Origin: Microdochium bolleyi
Lineage: Eukaryota; Ascomycota; Sordariomycetes; Xylariales; Microdochiaceae
NCBI GenBank assembly: GCA_001566295.1
Contig: KQ964250.1
Span: forward strand, 682,001-746,000
Direction of reading: 5' to 3'
DNA length: 64,000 bases
Shown here: one piece after another, positions 36,742-49,807 of the stretch
Numbering within the stretch: position 1 is the first letter of the stretch
Layout of the letters: each line of letters opens with the position of its first letter
Program-made: the position numbers and the translations under genes
Notes under the pieces: generated by a model
Database searches by the model: none
Told to the model about the DNA's origin: nothing
The model's input: the letters and a program-made list of their open reading frames with translations, nothing else

Positions 36742-37692
36742 GGCAAGTTGTTTAAGAAGCATGTACTATTGATGTCGTTTCTGGGGGCAAGAAAGTGACG
36801 AGTCCTCCAAGCACTTGTATCTATTACTTTCTACATTAATGAGATGGCTTCAGACTTCTTTGAAAACCACACAGCAGCTTGACGAGGGCAGGCTGCGCTC
36901 AAGAGAGCCATATTGTATTTTATAATCATGGGAGGTAGTGTTGCTCTTCAAGTCCGTTGTGCAACTTGGTCCTGCACATGCCGGATATCAGGCTCAAGCA
37001 CTTGTGTGTGTATTGGTCTGTTGGATGTCCCATCGCGAAAGCACCCGCTTGGACGAAATGGGCTCCTATGCAAGCAATGGCCAGAGGAATAATTTCCGCT
37101 GAAGAGTGTCGAGTTGCGACTGATATCACATACTTTCTTGCTTGATGCTTGTTCCAGGACGGACGACAGCCGAGCTAGCAAGAGGCACTTATCAGCACCT
37201 CACCGCCAGCAATGATACGTCACAGTGCAGGCGCAAGGGTCCAGCGGGACGCCCCCACATGCTCGCCCTGAGCTTTGACAATGGTGATGGGCGGGTCTCA
37301 TTAATTGCTCCATTGTTTGGGCTCGCTTCAGGCGTCGTTCGGGGGTCCTTTGTGCAAGTGGCAGGCGCGGTCACCGCCGCACATGCCAAAGACGACTTCA
37401 GGCGCTCTACCCCTCGTCCTGGCGACTTTCCCGTGAAATCCAGGGTGTTCCTCAGGTCCAGTGACCTGGTTTCGCGACAAATCGGCCGGCCACGACAACG
37501 ACGACACGGCGGCGCTCAGCAGTTTCTCGAGAGACGCACATCAGCACTTTCGAGGCGGACGTCACCAGACCGCCATGTACAGCACAGCCTCGACAGCCGA
37601 CATCGACGACTCTTAGAGGCAACCTCGCCCTGGGGCAGACTCGCCTACAATCTCCGATCGCCACGCCGCTCGTCCACGCCGTAGCGTGAACG
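36742..37692. other. Intergenic between pex2 and membrane-protein gene
   Basis: 3' UTR of pex2 and promoter of the following gene. No gene is supported; the open frame 37142-37684 shows no domain. Confidence 0.55.
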
Positions 37693-39768
37693 ATGCCCGA
37701 ATTCTTCCCCTTTATCCCCGGCTCCGAAGCATCACGCGCCGCCCGCCAGCACGCCGCCGACGCCTCGCCCCTTCTTGGACGCTTCCGTGCCGTACCACGC
37801 ACGCGAAACGCCCCCAGATCTCATGCACAGAATCAGCTAGGTCTGCTCGGCGGGCCCGGTGGCCGGGGCAGTGTACACGTCGGGTACGGCGCGCTCGTGC
37901 TGGGGGACGAGGATGAGGACGAGGCCAACAACAACACGAGCAACGACGACTCGGACAGCGATGGGGACGGAGCTCTCATACAGCGACAGCGCAGGTTCTG
38001 GGTGGGCGTGGGCAGGAGGCTGAACGGTCTGTGGATTTCGCCGCGCCAGTCTGCGGTCAAGAGAGCGCTCGATACGTGGTGGGGTCGCTGGTGGAATCTG
38101 GTGTTCCTGCCGGCGGGACTGGTACGTTTGCCTTCACGTTCGATCAGGTGTACTTTGAACCATTCCATGTTTACTTCTTCAAGAATGCCTCAAGCTCTCG
38201 GGTGAGATAGTGCGTGAGCGCAGTGGCTGACGTTGTGAACATGTACAGGCGATAGCGTGGTGTTCGATCCCCTTCCCACAGTACCCGCTCTCACCCGAGG
38301 ACAACGACCACTTGCCGAGCCCACCTTCGGACTCGGCGCCGAATCCAGGCCATCGAGCACCAGGTCACGGCGAGGCTCGGGTGCAAGTCAACTTCTGGTT
38401 TTTCCTCTTTGTGTACTACGGCTTCTACAACCTCACGGCACTCATATGGATCACCAAGGTCTTCAATCTCTACAGTCTCAACTGGTGGCCGTCATCTCTC
38501 GGCTTCCCCGTGACGATTAGCTTGATTGCTGCTGTTTCGATCTTGGGACCTATACCGCTGTATTTATTCCCGGAGACACGGTTTCTCACCGTACATAACA
38601 CTGCCTGGATCAGCTGGACGTTCCTGATCATGGCTTTGCCGGTGGGCATTGCATTCTGGATCTTGATGACGCATGAGCGTCATCTAGGGCTGCGGCATTC
38701 ACTCAGCGATACTCAGCGCATATTTACGACGTCCTGGTGGACGGGTGATGCCGACACAATCTCAGCACGAGGCAACCGGAGGCATCCGGGTGTCGACACA
38801 CGCGCCTTCGATCCGGATGCAGGATTCGAGGTCTCAACAGACCGCAGGGGCAGGCAGCGACGGCGACCAGCACTATCCGAACGGCGGCGATGGCTACCTG
38901 CAAGTTTTGTACGATTCGTCTGGTTCTGTCTCGCGCTCCTTGTTGGGCTCCTGGCTTATCTCATTGGAGAAGCATACGCCGAGATCTACCTTCGAACCCT
39001 GCCGCACAACAACTTTGAGACCATCGCATATGTCTACAGCTGGATTGTGACGGTGCATCTTCTCGACATGCTGACCGGGTGGATTCTGGGCGCAAGTGAA
39101 GATGAGAGGGTGGGCAGCTACCCCTTGAGCTGGATATTCAAGCTGTAAGTTTCTCCCCTTTCTGTATGGCAACCACTTTCTCACTGACATGACCTAGCTA
39201 TTTCATGCTCACTTATCAGACATACGTGCGAGCCTTGTACGCCCGACTCCGCTCGCCTGAGCAGTTCATCTGGCTTCAGGCACTGTCATCTGGCTTCTTG
39301 ATCATCCTTACGCCCATACAGATGACACCACTATTTCACCGCATCCTCGGTATGCTGGGCATGACGAACCAGTCGTACGGCTCATACTTGAAGCTGCAGA
39401 CGCGCAACGTCTTCATCCGGTTCCTCGCCGAGAACGTGTCGATGATCACCTTCCTGGGCTCGATCCTCGTGCTGCACTACGGCCCCAACAAGGACGTCTA
39501 TCCGTATTTTGCGTTCGACTCGCCCGGCACCGACAAGTACTACGACTTTGACCTCACCATCACTGCCTCGGCCATCACGTGGGCGTGCGAGCTCGTCGCG
39601 GGAATCGTCCTACGCGCGCTGATTCGCTTCTTCTTTGACGTCGATGCGACGGCAGAAGGCAAGCTCGACCTGGCCGTGTGGCCGGAGCTCCTGCCCACCG
39701 CGGTCGCTGCGATGCTGCACGTGCTGCAGAACATGATGTTTTCGATCATACGGCTGCACTTTGGTTGA
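37693..39768 (+). CDS. Polytopic membrane protein of unknown function
   Basis: Three exons, 37693-38121, 38249-39144 and 39198-39768, give 631 aa with frame kept across both introns (GTACGT...ACAG; GTAAGT...CCTAG). The first ~140 residues are soluble and carry an acidic Asn/Asp/Ser-rich stretch (residues 75-95). Then come about eight or nine hydrophobic helices, for example FWFFLFVYYGFYNLTALIWI, FLIMALPVGIAFWILM, FCLALLVGLLAYLIGEAYA, MITFLGSILVLHYG and AITWACELVAGIVLRAL. A hydrophilic Arg-rich loop of about 80 residues lies in the middle. I do not recognise the family. The regular splicing and sustained hydrophobic pattern make it a real gene. Transporter, scramblase-like or scaffold roles are all open; it lies directly downstream of pex2 in the same direction, which does not show a shared role. 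Confidence 0.82.
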
Positions 39769-42700
39769 CAGTTTCACTTTCCTGCCTATCAGCAGCGTGG
39801 GGGAGAAGGTTGACATTTTCAAGGGGAGGAAAGTCGATGAGTTTGGTCCCATCCTTGCTGCCGATGGCTTTCTGGCATAGCTTTCGCTCATCGGCATTTG
39901 TTTGGTCGCGGCTTTGTTTCCTGTGGCATTTCCCTGTTTGTTCCTAGACGGCGAAGCGTGCGACTTGACTGTTTTTATCTATACCCGTAATACCCTTTGA
40001 TCTTGTCTCGACAGTTTCAGCCTTTCAATCCCGAACTAGAAATTGCTTGTGTACTCTCTTTGTGTGTTTTGGTTCTCTCCGCATACGGCAATCTACGACA
40101 TGCCGTGATAGCCAGAATATCCTCTGCAGATTTGTGTGCCCGCTGACCGAAGTTCCTGAGAAGGTCTACACTTCATCGAGACCCTCGCACACATTTGATC
40201 TAGTGACGAGTTAAGGCTCCGCCTCGTGTACCTATTGTACTCTGCCTAACTTCTACTGCGCCTCGGCGTGTGCTTGGAGCAGAGGCTCATAACGTTCTCC
40301 TTCCTTCATTTCCCTATGACTTCAAAGTCCTCGAGTCGCAGACACCAACCACTGAGCATCTGCGCAGTGGACACGCTTATTAGAGCGGTTGTACCGGCAT
40401 GGGTCAACCGCGGACCCCCCCGGGCCGCCCAGGTTTGAGAAGTTGCTGCAGCATGGGATGTGCGACATTGCGCGGGCCATGGGGGTGTCCCACGCGGAGG
40501 CCATGTCTGGGATCAACAAACACGACTCCACGTGTGTGCGTTCACGGAACAAAGCTGTGGAACTTCTAGAAGGTGCTTCCGAGCTGGGGTTGAGTGAGAG
40601 AGAGGACGCGATCGGTCGTCGCGCAGTAAGTGTCAATCTGGCAGGCCAGTTGCCTCCGCTTCGCGCTTCGCCGCGATCCTGCTTCCCGGGTGCCTCGTTC
40701 TGGATACAGCTTGACATGCACCAATGGGTCCTCTGGTAACTCGTATGAGTCTCACGTGGATGAAAAATTGTGGCATTCGGGCAGCCATCTCTGCCCATCC
40801 TGTGGCCGAACAAAGCTGGCTTATTCGAATTATACCTGGTTGGAAAAGCCGAGTGGCCTGCTGGAGATAAGACCAAACGCCTGCCCTTGCCTGACTTGGA
40901 CGCCACACGTGGGGGCAATGGCTGGTGTGTTCGCAAGACGAGCTGTGCTTATAGCTGCTCATTACGCTGACCGAGAGTTCAAAAAGTGGCCGGAAATGAG
41001 AGAGCAAGACGGCGACTGCTGCCCCATTTCGACTAGTAGCAGCCCTTCGCAGGAAGGTCACAAGAGTCTGGGCTGGGTTCTGGGGAGCTTGGCTCTTGGC
41101 CATGTCGGTCGGCCCGTTGTCGAGTCAAGCTCTCCCCGCAATATCGTGATAGAATTGAGTTGCTTGGGGATTCTCCTACAAAGCCCGGGTCTTGCCTTCC
41201 CCAGTCAGCTCGTACATGTGCCATTCACGTTTCCAGCCGGCCAGATTGGTCTGCAGAGAGCGGTTCTCTCGTGGCATGTGGCAACCTGGAATGATCATCG
41301 TGATATCCCCAGCTGCTAGCCGCGATGACATGCAGCACCGAAAACATTGATTCTTGGCGCAAGATTTCCTCCTCCCCGCTGAAACCTTGGCAGCAGACCA
41401 CCGACGCTGGCCATTGGATTGCTGGGAGGACTGGGTGATGGGCAGCGTATAGGATGGCTGGTGGAGGCTGAGGACCGGCGCCGTGTAGCACGAGCACCAG
41501 GGCGGACGCTGCACACCACCACCACACCACCACCCTTGTTCTGTGGGTTGGGACATAGGACACAATGTGTTCCTGGCTCAGAAGGTTGGGTCACACTTCC
41601 CCGCGAAATCAGCTTGCTGCCGCTAGGCGGGAGACTTGTTCGGGGATGGCAGCAGAAAGGGCGGCCGCGTGCCAGGCCAGGCGCGGGTGCCAGCGTCAAC
41701 CTAGTTGGCGACGAGGGCCATGGCAAGAGATGGCGATGTTGAGGTGAATAAGCGTAGGTGAGTGCAAGTTGGGTTGGGAGACTAAAGGCTCCTGAGGAGG
41801 AGGCCTGACAGGAGGGTGCCTGTCGTCCTCAAAGTGTTCTGCAAGTTCGACAAACATGCGTCGCTCCTTGCTCCGATGCCGCCTTCCTTGCGCAGCTTGC
41901 CACATCATCCACCACGAGTGCCAGACTGCATAAAGGTAGGCAGTTCCCACGATACCTAGGCACACCCGTGCTTGGAGGAGCAAAGGCACGGTCGCTGATG
42001 GGACGATAACTTCGCGTTGGCGGACCTGGAAGGGGCAGCTACGCGGCACTTGTGGCGCCTCTGTCACAGAGGTCGAATCGGGAGTGCTCCCCGCTGGACG
42101 ACCCCACCCCACCCCGGCCCCGGGCTTATCGCCAGTGCGCTGCAATCTGCTGCGCGCCCAAGGGCGGGCTGTCCGCCTGGGCACGCTCCTGCTGCGCCAG
42201 CTGACGTCGTGCCCAACGCAGACAAACTCGCGCATCAAACAGAATCACCAGAGCCGTCCCGTCGATCACCAGCCTCGCTGCTCTCTGCTCTCTGCGCTCT
42301 GCCTTGCTTCCACCTCGCAATCCCCTCACGCCGTTTCAAAAGTACACTCGGACATTGTCTCGCCCCGGCGCTCCCACCGGCGTCCGCAGAGCCTGACGTT
42401 AGGCCCGACGCCGCCCTCCGATATCCCCGCCGTGCCTGGCCTGCACTGCAGGTGGCTTGCCCCAGCCCGCCAGTACCGTACCTACCACACGGCACCTTGT
42501 TCCGTCTCTACAAGCCCGGGCAAGCTCAACCTCGACCTGCTCCCAGACATCTCACAATCGCCAACTCTCTCACCCTGGACTGCGACCGCGCGGCCCCCTT
42601 CCCATCGACTCTTCCTCGACCCCTCTGCCTATGCTCCGCGCTTCTCGACCGCCGCCTCCTAGTCCTCACATCCGTTGACTCGGTCTCCACCCCGTTTCCT

Positions 42701-42874
42701 CGCCTGCCGCTCTTGCGCCTGCCTGCGCACACTGTCCGCCCACATTTCGTCATCACGCCCGAACACGCGCCCTCAATCGACCCCTCGCCCTGGCCTCACA
42801 CGCACCATCGCCTTCTGAATAGGGAAGGATAACACGTCCTAGCAAGCAGTTGCCCGGCCTCAACCCATTCTGAA
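39769..42874. other. Intergenic upstream of PPZ phosphatase gene
   Basis: 3.1 kb. The left half is 3' UTR and unannotatable sequence. The right part, about 42240-42874, is C-rich with CTCT-runs and looks like a long 5' leader with several upstream ATGs (for example 42084, 42457). The overlapping frames here have no domain. Confidence 0.5.
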
Positions 42875-44588
42875 ATGGGCAACCAGAGCTCCAAGGAAGG
42901 CGGAGGCCCGTCCAAAGGCTCGGCCGGAGGCAGTGACCTCCAGTCGTACCCGTCCTTCAGCAAGTCAGACACCAAAGAGTCGAAGCGGTCCTTCACAACC
43001 CTGCGCTCCAAGATCCCCGGCAGCAGCAAGACCGACAGCCCTCGCAGCTCAGCCATCCTATCCAACGGCGACGCCTACGCCGACAAAACCGATGCCACCT
43101 CGGTCAAGTCTGCCAAAAGTGCTAGGTCGCGTGGCAGCCTCGGTCGTGTCAGCGACGCTGCGTCACCCGCCTCGCCATCGAGTAATGCCGAGTCGCCACT
43201 GGAAGAGCCTCAGCCGCCGCCCTCCCCGATCCAGTCTGCTTCTATGAGAGCTGGCCATGGCGACATCAGCGCAGCCCAAGCTTCTGGTGAGGTTGACCAC
43301 GTGTCTGACCAGCCGCCATCAGCAGCAGCGGGCCAGAATCCCAACCTGCAGCAGCAGCCGGGCGCCCCCATTCTTGTCAAGAAAGAGAACATGATCAACC
43401 CCGTCACCAAGGCCACAACTGCGCTCATGTCCAAAGATGATGCCTCAGCTGACGGCGTTGCCATGAACTCGATCAAAGAGATCGACCTCGACGACTACAT
43501 CAAACGCTTGCTCGATGCGGCTTATGCTGGCAAGGTAACGAAGAGCGTCTGCCTGAAGAACGCAGAGATCACCGCCATTTGCACAAGAGCGCGCGAGGTT
43601 CTGCTGTCGCAACCAGCCTTGCTCGAACTGGACGCACCAGTCAAGATTGTCGGTGATGTACACGGCCAATTCACGGACCTCATCAGAATGTTCGAGATGT
43701 GTGGGTTTCCCCCGAGCTCAAACTACCTGTTCCTCGGTGACTATGTCGACCGTGGCAAACAGTCTCTCGAAACGATCCTGCTGCTTCTCTGCTACAAGCT
43801 CAAGTACCCCGAGAACTTCTTCCTCCTACGAGGCAACCACGAATGTGCCAACGTGACCAGAGTCTACGGCTTTTATGACGAGTGCAAGCGAAGGTGCAAC
43901 GTCAAGATCTGGAAGACTTTCATCGATGCATTCAACACGCTTCCCATTGCTGCTATCGTCGCTGGCAAGATTTTCTGTGTGCATGGAGGCTTGTCTCCAG
44001 CTCTTGGACACATGGACGACATTCGAAACATCACTCGCCCCACCGACGTCCCTGATTATGGATTGTTAAACGACCTACTGTGGTCCGACCCAGCCGACAT
44101 GGAGCAGGATTGGGAGGCAAACGAAAGAGGTGTCAGCTACTGCTTCGGCAAGAAGGTCATTACCGAGTTCCTGGCCACGCATGATTTCGATCTCGTCTGT
44201 CGCGCGCATATGGTTGTCGAAGACGGATATGAATTCTTCAGCGACCGGGTCCTAGTGACCGTGTTTAGCGCGCCAAACGTAAGTCGCAACTCCCTCGCCT
44301 TGTGATGCAATATCCTTGGACGCTGACCATATGTTTCTCTAGTACTGTGGCGAGTTTGACAACTGGGGTGCGGTGATGTCGGTGTCATCTGAGCTGCTCT
44401 GTAGCTTCGAGCTGCTCAAACCACTCGACTCGTCTGCGCTTAAGAGCCACATCAAGAAAGGCAGAAACAAGCGAAACTCGATGCTCAACAGTCCAGTAAG
44501 TCTGCACAGGAATGTAGACTACATGTGATCTGTCCTGCTGACTCTTCCCTTCTTACAGCCCGCAAGCGTATATCCCCAGAGCGTATGA
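42875..44588 (+). CDS. ppz1: PPZ-type serine/threonine protein phosphatase
   Basis: PP1-related phosphatase (Ppz1; pzl-1 in Neurospora, ppzA in Aspergillus) involved in salt tolerance, K+ homeostasis and cell integrity. Three exons, 42875-44278, 44343-44495 and 44559-44588, give 528 aa; the last exon encodes only nine residues and the stop. MGNQSSK is an N-myristoylation signal, so membrane attachment is likely. The ~195-residue N-terminal extension is Ser/Pro/Lys-rich and disordered, as in PPZ proteins. The catalytic metal-binding motifs are intact: GDVHG (260-264), GDYVDRG (288-294), RGNHE (319-323), HGG in CVHGGLSP, and SAPNYCGEFDNWGA spanning the first intron. The extension separates it from PP1 itself. 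Confidence 0.94.
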
Positions 44589-46036
44589 TAACCCTGACGA
44601 GAAACACCAACGCGAGCAACAACAATGTGGAGTATCGGAACTTATGGACAAGGGGAATGCTTGGCCCTGCACACTTTTGTGCTGCAATCGCGCTCATGAA
44701 CATAATTTCGGCCATGATTACTTGAACTTGCCACTCCAATAAGGAGCCAGAGGCACTCGAGCCATGTGCTCGGACATACTTGTCTATGCAACAAGCACAT
44801 CATCCGGCCGCAGTACCAAACAGATGTGCAAATTCCACTCTGTGCGATTATGGTCGACAGGCAAGGCAGATATCGGACAGCAGCTGTAAGAAAACGAGAT
44901 CTCTGGCACGTGAGTGGATTCTCGAGGCCGTGCGACGGTCAGAACGTGCTTGAGCGAAGGGTGTCAATAACACCAACCACGCCCAAGTCCCGGCGGTCCA
45001 TGTCACGAAGAAGGGAGGGGAGGTCGACTATACACGGAATGGAATCGAATTTGGGGCGTTTACGGCGCAAAGATATTCTATCTGGACGGAGTTTGTATCC
45101 TTTCGGTGGTCGTATGCCCTGCTATTTATGGCGCATCTGCGACTTCTTTGATTTCCCATCCAAAGCAGCATTTTCGTTTTGTTTCCAAGCATCGACAGAG
45201 GAGTCTGGCAACGGGCGCCAAGCAAGGAGAGGCCGGCCGACGGGGGACTGCTGTATGAAGAGGTGTCGTTGTCGGCGGGGTTCCGGCTGTGCTAGGAAAG
45301 GAAAGGACCATGTGGCATATGCACACCACAGAGACGAGGGACGACCAACATGCGGCACTTGCTTGCTCCCATGTCCGTCGTTGTTGCAGGGACTGCTTGC
45401 GGGTTGTTCTAGGGAGTTCTATTTTCATTTTCCATCTTTCTGTCTTCGTTTTGCTCTCCTTCCGTTGTCTAGGCTAGGCTAGGCTGAACCGAATGTACGA
45501 TTCCTGACACTTTGATCCCGTGCCTGTCTGTCTAGTGTTGCTGCGATTCGAAGGGACCGAGCCCGTGCCGTGCTGGCTTGGCTTGATTGTGTTCCGTGGC
45601 TGCTCCAACTGCATCCATCGAGGTTCCCAGTGGTCATCTCGACACGATCCTGCGAGAACAATGGCTCGCGTGAGGCCCTTGTGTGCGCCACCACGCGGAG
45701 AGAAGCGTCGATGCTGCCAAGCAGGGTCACCAGAGAATGCGCCTAACTTGTGATTAGAACTTGTATGTATTATCGATATGAAGCTACCACGCGAGAAGCC
45801 ACGCCGTGTGTCGCGCACGCCTGCCACTTGGTGGCGGATTCTTGTGTTGTTACATGGCTACGCAAGTTGTATATGCACATGCTCTTTCTCCCACGACTCC
45901 CACGACTCTGTTCTCTCAGTGTACCATCACTGTACAGCCCGATGTTTCGACAGAACAGCATGATTCCACCGACCATCAGTCACCCAGGTCCATGTTTTGC
46001 TTGGTCTCCGACGCCCAAGGCATCACCAATTAGTTT
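44589..46036. other. Convergent intergenic region
   Basis: Lies between the PPZ gene (+) and the EZH2 gene (-). A three-unit TAGGC repeat sits near 45472-45486. The longest frame, 44766-45482 (+), has no domain and is Cys/Arg-rich by composition only. No gene is supported. Confidence 0.55.
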
Positions 46037-49000
46037 CTAGTCCTCATATCTCGCAGGCTTCCGCCTCGTCCGCGACCTTGACCGGTCAATGATCAGCGCG
46101 CTGTCATCTGATTCGTCCTCGTCATCGTCCTCGTCCTCGTCCTCGACCACGATGCCGCTCATTGCGGCGCTGCTCGTGCTCGTGCTGCCACGATCACCCC
46201 CGCTGCCGAGCTCAACAGTGAAGCTGCCGCTCCGGCCGCTTTTCTTGCTGCTCGTGTCACCATCGTCGGTGCCAGCGCCGCCAGAGCCTCGCCGTCGTGT
46301 TGACATCAAGGGCGACACAGAACGACTGAGCTCGGTCAGTGGACTAGACGGAGGCGCTGAGTTGTCATGGCCCTTTTGCTGTTGCTGTTGCTGCTGGCGA
46401 CGCCTTGTGGCACCTTCCCTGCTCCGGCTGGGCGAGTCGTCGACAGGCATAGGGTGGTCTGAGAGATCGGAAGAGTCAAGATCGATGTGTATCGGGGCGT
46501 AACGCGCCTCCGAGTGCGATGCACGGCTTCGGGGTGTTGACCGGGGCGGCTTGCGGCCACTGCTCATCACAGTAACCTCGTCCGCCTGGGCCACACCATC
46601 GTCATCGTCGTCATCGATGATGATCGCTGGTTGCCGCACCTCGGCCTCAATTTTGTCATCCTTGCGTAGCAACCTTCGCGCTCGGTTCGGAGATGCAGTG
46701 GTGGTGGCTGTCGGGAGAGCACTATCATCCTGCGATGGTGTCCCGGTGGTCCCCTCGTCTGCAGTGTCGGCAATCTCGATTTGGCGCTTGGGCTTCGGGC
46801 CTGGCCGCTTCCCACCTTTCTTTGCTGCCTTGGAACGAGGCTGCTGGTTGACGATGCTGGAACTCTTGAACTCTGTCTCGTCCGCGTCATTCTCGTCGGT
46901 AGCGCGCTTCCTCTTGCGCGAGGCGGCTGGCATGACTTCTTCAGAGTCGTCCCTAGTGAAGTCTTCCATGATGATATCGTCGTCATCATCAGGGTCCGAG
47001 TCGAGCGTCGCGAACGTCTTGTTGGGCTTGCGATTAGGCGGTCTGCCCGGCTTGCGCCCTGGTTTCCGTCCTGACTTCTTCCTCGAGGGCTTGCCGTCAT
47101 CGTCATTTTCAAGCTGTTCCTTAGCCTTACGCTGCCGCTTGTGAGCTTTCTCCTCCTCTTGCAGCAACTTCTTGGTCAGATTAGGAAAGTTCTCTCCATA
47201 GTTGAAGAATAGCTCCTCTCCTGCTTTGATGTCGCGGAGCGAGCTGAACTTGATCCGGTACTCGCCATTGACAAACAGGATGCGTGGCGTGACATTGCAA
47301 TTGTCATCCTGGTGGTTGATGTACCGACTCAGGTTACCATAGATCGCGGCGTCGACCCAGATGCCCTCTTGTTCGAGCAAAGTAAACAGGTACGACGTGT
47401 TTGCCGACTCATCGAAAACATCGCCGCGGCGGGCTTCACGGCGCACGCCTTCATCCTGGGAGATGAGCTCGCCGACGTACTCAATAACAAACTCGTCCGG
47501 GCCAATATCCTGCGCGGCGAACAAGCCATAGCCAGCGATCCTGGACTTTCCAAGAACAACAGACTTTGGCTTGCCCCTCTGCAGTGCACAGTTCTGACAC
47601 CCTGTCGTGAAGAGCTGGTCGTTGTCGATGTTGGCTGGCTCCGTCCGCTCCACGACTCCGCAGTTTCCGCACAGAGTAGGATCGCACTCGCGATTGAGCT
47701 GGATGCAAATGCAAGGGCGATCTTTCTGCTTAGGCATACAAACCTTGCCCAGAGAATGACATGCGCAACCCGTAAACTTGTACGAACATATCTCTGGCGT
47801 ACATCGACAGAATCGTTCACAAAGTAATCCATGCTGGACACAAGTGCAGTTCTTTTGCGTACATGGGCCCTCATGGTTGCAAGGATCAAAGTAGTCCTTG
47901 CGCTGATGTTCATGCGTCGTAATGTGGTCCTGCCAGTCACCGAGAAGCATCTTCTTGTGGCGATCATACCAAGGCAGCGTCTTCGCTCGTGGCAGAGGCG
48001 ATGCCTTGGGGGTGGCTGGCATGGGGAGATCAAGCTTGTCGAGTTGGCGGCCGACGTCCCAACAAGGTCGGCCCGTTACCTGGGCCACAGCGCATGCGGT
48101 CGGCAAGCTGTCGTCCATCGACGTTGCATGCATGGCTTTAAGGACATTAATCTCGACTTCGGTCCATGGACGGACCCGTGTGCCACCCGATCTGGCATTC
48201 TTGTAGCACTCTTCGCCACAGGATGAGGAGTCGTCGTGGAAGGTGTGCAAAGCGAGCCTCTTTTCTTTCCTCCTGGACAATGCACTGCGCTCAAGCAGGC
48301 CAGACATGCCGCCAATCATCTCGACAGAGAACCGCTTACGTTCGTTGTCGACCCCGAATTCTCCGTGTTCGCAGGAGTGGCAGAAACAAATCAGACAGCC
48401 CAGGAGTGAGTACGTCTCGGTGAATGACTCGACTGTCGTTGCTTGATCGACGGCCTTAGCCTGGCCGGGCGTCTCCTTCATCCATTTCTTGGGGTCGCCA
48501 AAGGTGTCGACGGACTTGTCGAGCAGGAGGACTTCTTGGAGTGGCACCCGCTGCTCTTTGAGGCGCTCGTTATTGAACACATTGTCAAAGGCCTGTGTAA
48601 ACATCTTGATAGTCTTGCTCGTCTTTGGTGAAGTATTGTCATCGTGAGCGTTGAGGATGCTCGACTTCTGCTGAGGTGTCGCGGTGTCCATCTCCCGCGT
48701 CATATGGCGGATGAGGTTCGACTTGGTGCATGCTTCGAGTCCCAGCTGCGAGAGCCAGCGGTCGAGGTACAAGAGGAGCGTGGTAGCCCGTTCCTTCTGT
48801 ATGGTCTTGACGACCTTCTGATGCCGGCTGAGAGTGGCAAATCCTGAGGTCTTATCCATGGACTCGAGGTTCTCCAGCCACGTGCGGTACTTCTTCTCCT
48901 CGTTATCTGCAAGGTCCCGCAAGTGTGGGACGTAGGTCAGCATGGTGTTTGGTGAGAGAATGTTCTTGACAATGTCAACGTGATGGAAGCTGTATCCAGG

Positions 49001-49807
49001 CACTGGCTCCTTGTCCGTCTTGATGCAGACGACCCGGTAGTGTTCTCGCTTCTCCATCTTGCCAGAGCGGCCATGTCCAACTTGCTACACCCATCACCGA
49101 GTTAGACTTGTCTACATTATTTCCCGTGAGCTGGTCCTGATCAGGGAGGCACATACCTTTGTCTTGATCTTCATCGTGTCGGCAGACTTCTTGCCGCCCT
49201 CGACTGGCGTGCACTTCATGCCCTGGAACCAGTCTTTGCTACTGACAGACTGTGCCGCCGGTGCGGACGCCTTCTTCTTCCAGGAGAGGCGCATGAGGCG
49301 TACGGTCCGCTTGGCGCCATCCTTGCCGATCTCCTCGGCGAACGCCCTGAGGGAGTCCTCGAGCTTGTCGACCGTCCATGCCGGCTTGCGCGGGGTGTGT
49401 TGCTTGCTGGGAGTCCGATTGGTGGTGGCCGGAGCAGCGGTGGCGTGGTGCCTCTGGGCGGTTGGGGTCGTGTTGGCGCTCCTGGTGGTAGACTGCCGGG
49501 CACCCATCTTGGGGTCATCCTTCGTGGCTGCCGAGGGGCGGTCCTTGTCGTCTCCGCGAGCGATGATGGAGAGGCTGGCCGATGCAGGAGTGTTATCGGC
49601 CTGGAAGGAGCTGCTCGCCTGGCGGCTGAGCGGCGGCGGGCTGATTGAGCGGCGGGCACGGGAGACGGGGCGCGCAGAGGACGAGGCGTGCTTTGTCTGG
49701 GACTGCGGTTGCGCCTGCCTGGGCCGAAGCGGACTCCTTCCCTGCGCGTGCCGGTGAGGCCCTTCTGGGTCGTCAGACTCCAACCGGTTCGCGCCGAGCT
49801 CCATCAT
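46037..49807 (-). CDS. set-7: EZH2-type histone H3K27 methyltransferase (PRC2 catalytic subunit, KMT6/SET-7)
   Basis: Catalytic subunit of Polycomb repressive complex 2; trimethylates H3K27 to silence facultative heterochromatin, often secondary-metabolite and effector genes in fungi. Two exons on the minus strand, 49157-49807 and 46037-49084 (GTATGT donor, GTCTAAC branch point, GTGTAG acceptor), give 1232 aa. Residues 1-220 are Ser/Pro/Arg-rich. A Cys-rich, SANT-like middle (CLICFCHSCEHG; RPWTEVEINVLKAMH) precedes the pre-SET CXC domain at about 617-693. The SET domain spans about 726-847, with EYVGELIS, the cofactor motif RYINHQDDNCN and FFNYGE. About 385 residues follow the SET domain: a lysine-rich AT-hook-like run (GRKPGRKPGRPPNRKP) and acidic patches; animal EZH2 ends just after SET. 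A second ATG one codon downstream could also start it. Confidence 0.95.

Noticed and set aside
42017..42832. 271-codon open frame upstream of the PPZ gene
   Set aside because: Pro/Arg/Ser-rich in a C-rich leader, with overlapping frames in other phases; no family resemblance.
44766..45482. 238-codon plus-strand frame after the PPZ gene
   Set aside because: Composition is random-like, no domain, and lies where two 3' UTRs should converge.
46085..46150. Apparent (TCCTCG) simple repeat
   Set aside because: It is the coding sequence for an acidic Asp/Glu patch in the tail of the H3K27 methyltransferase, so not a separate repeat feature.
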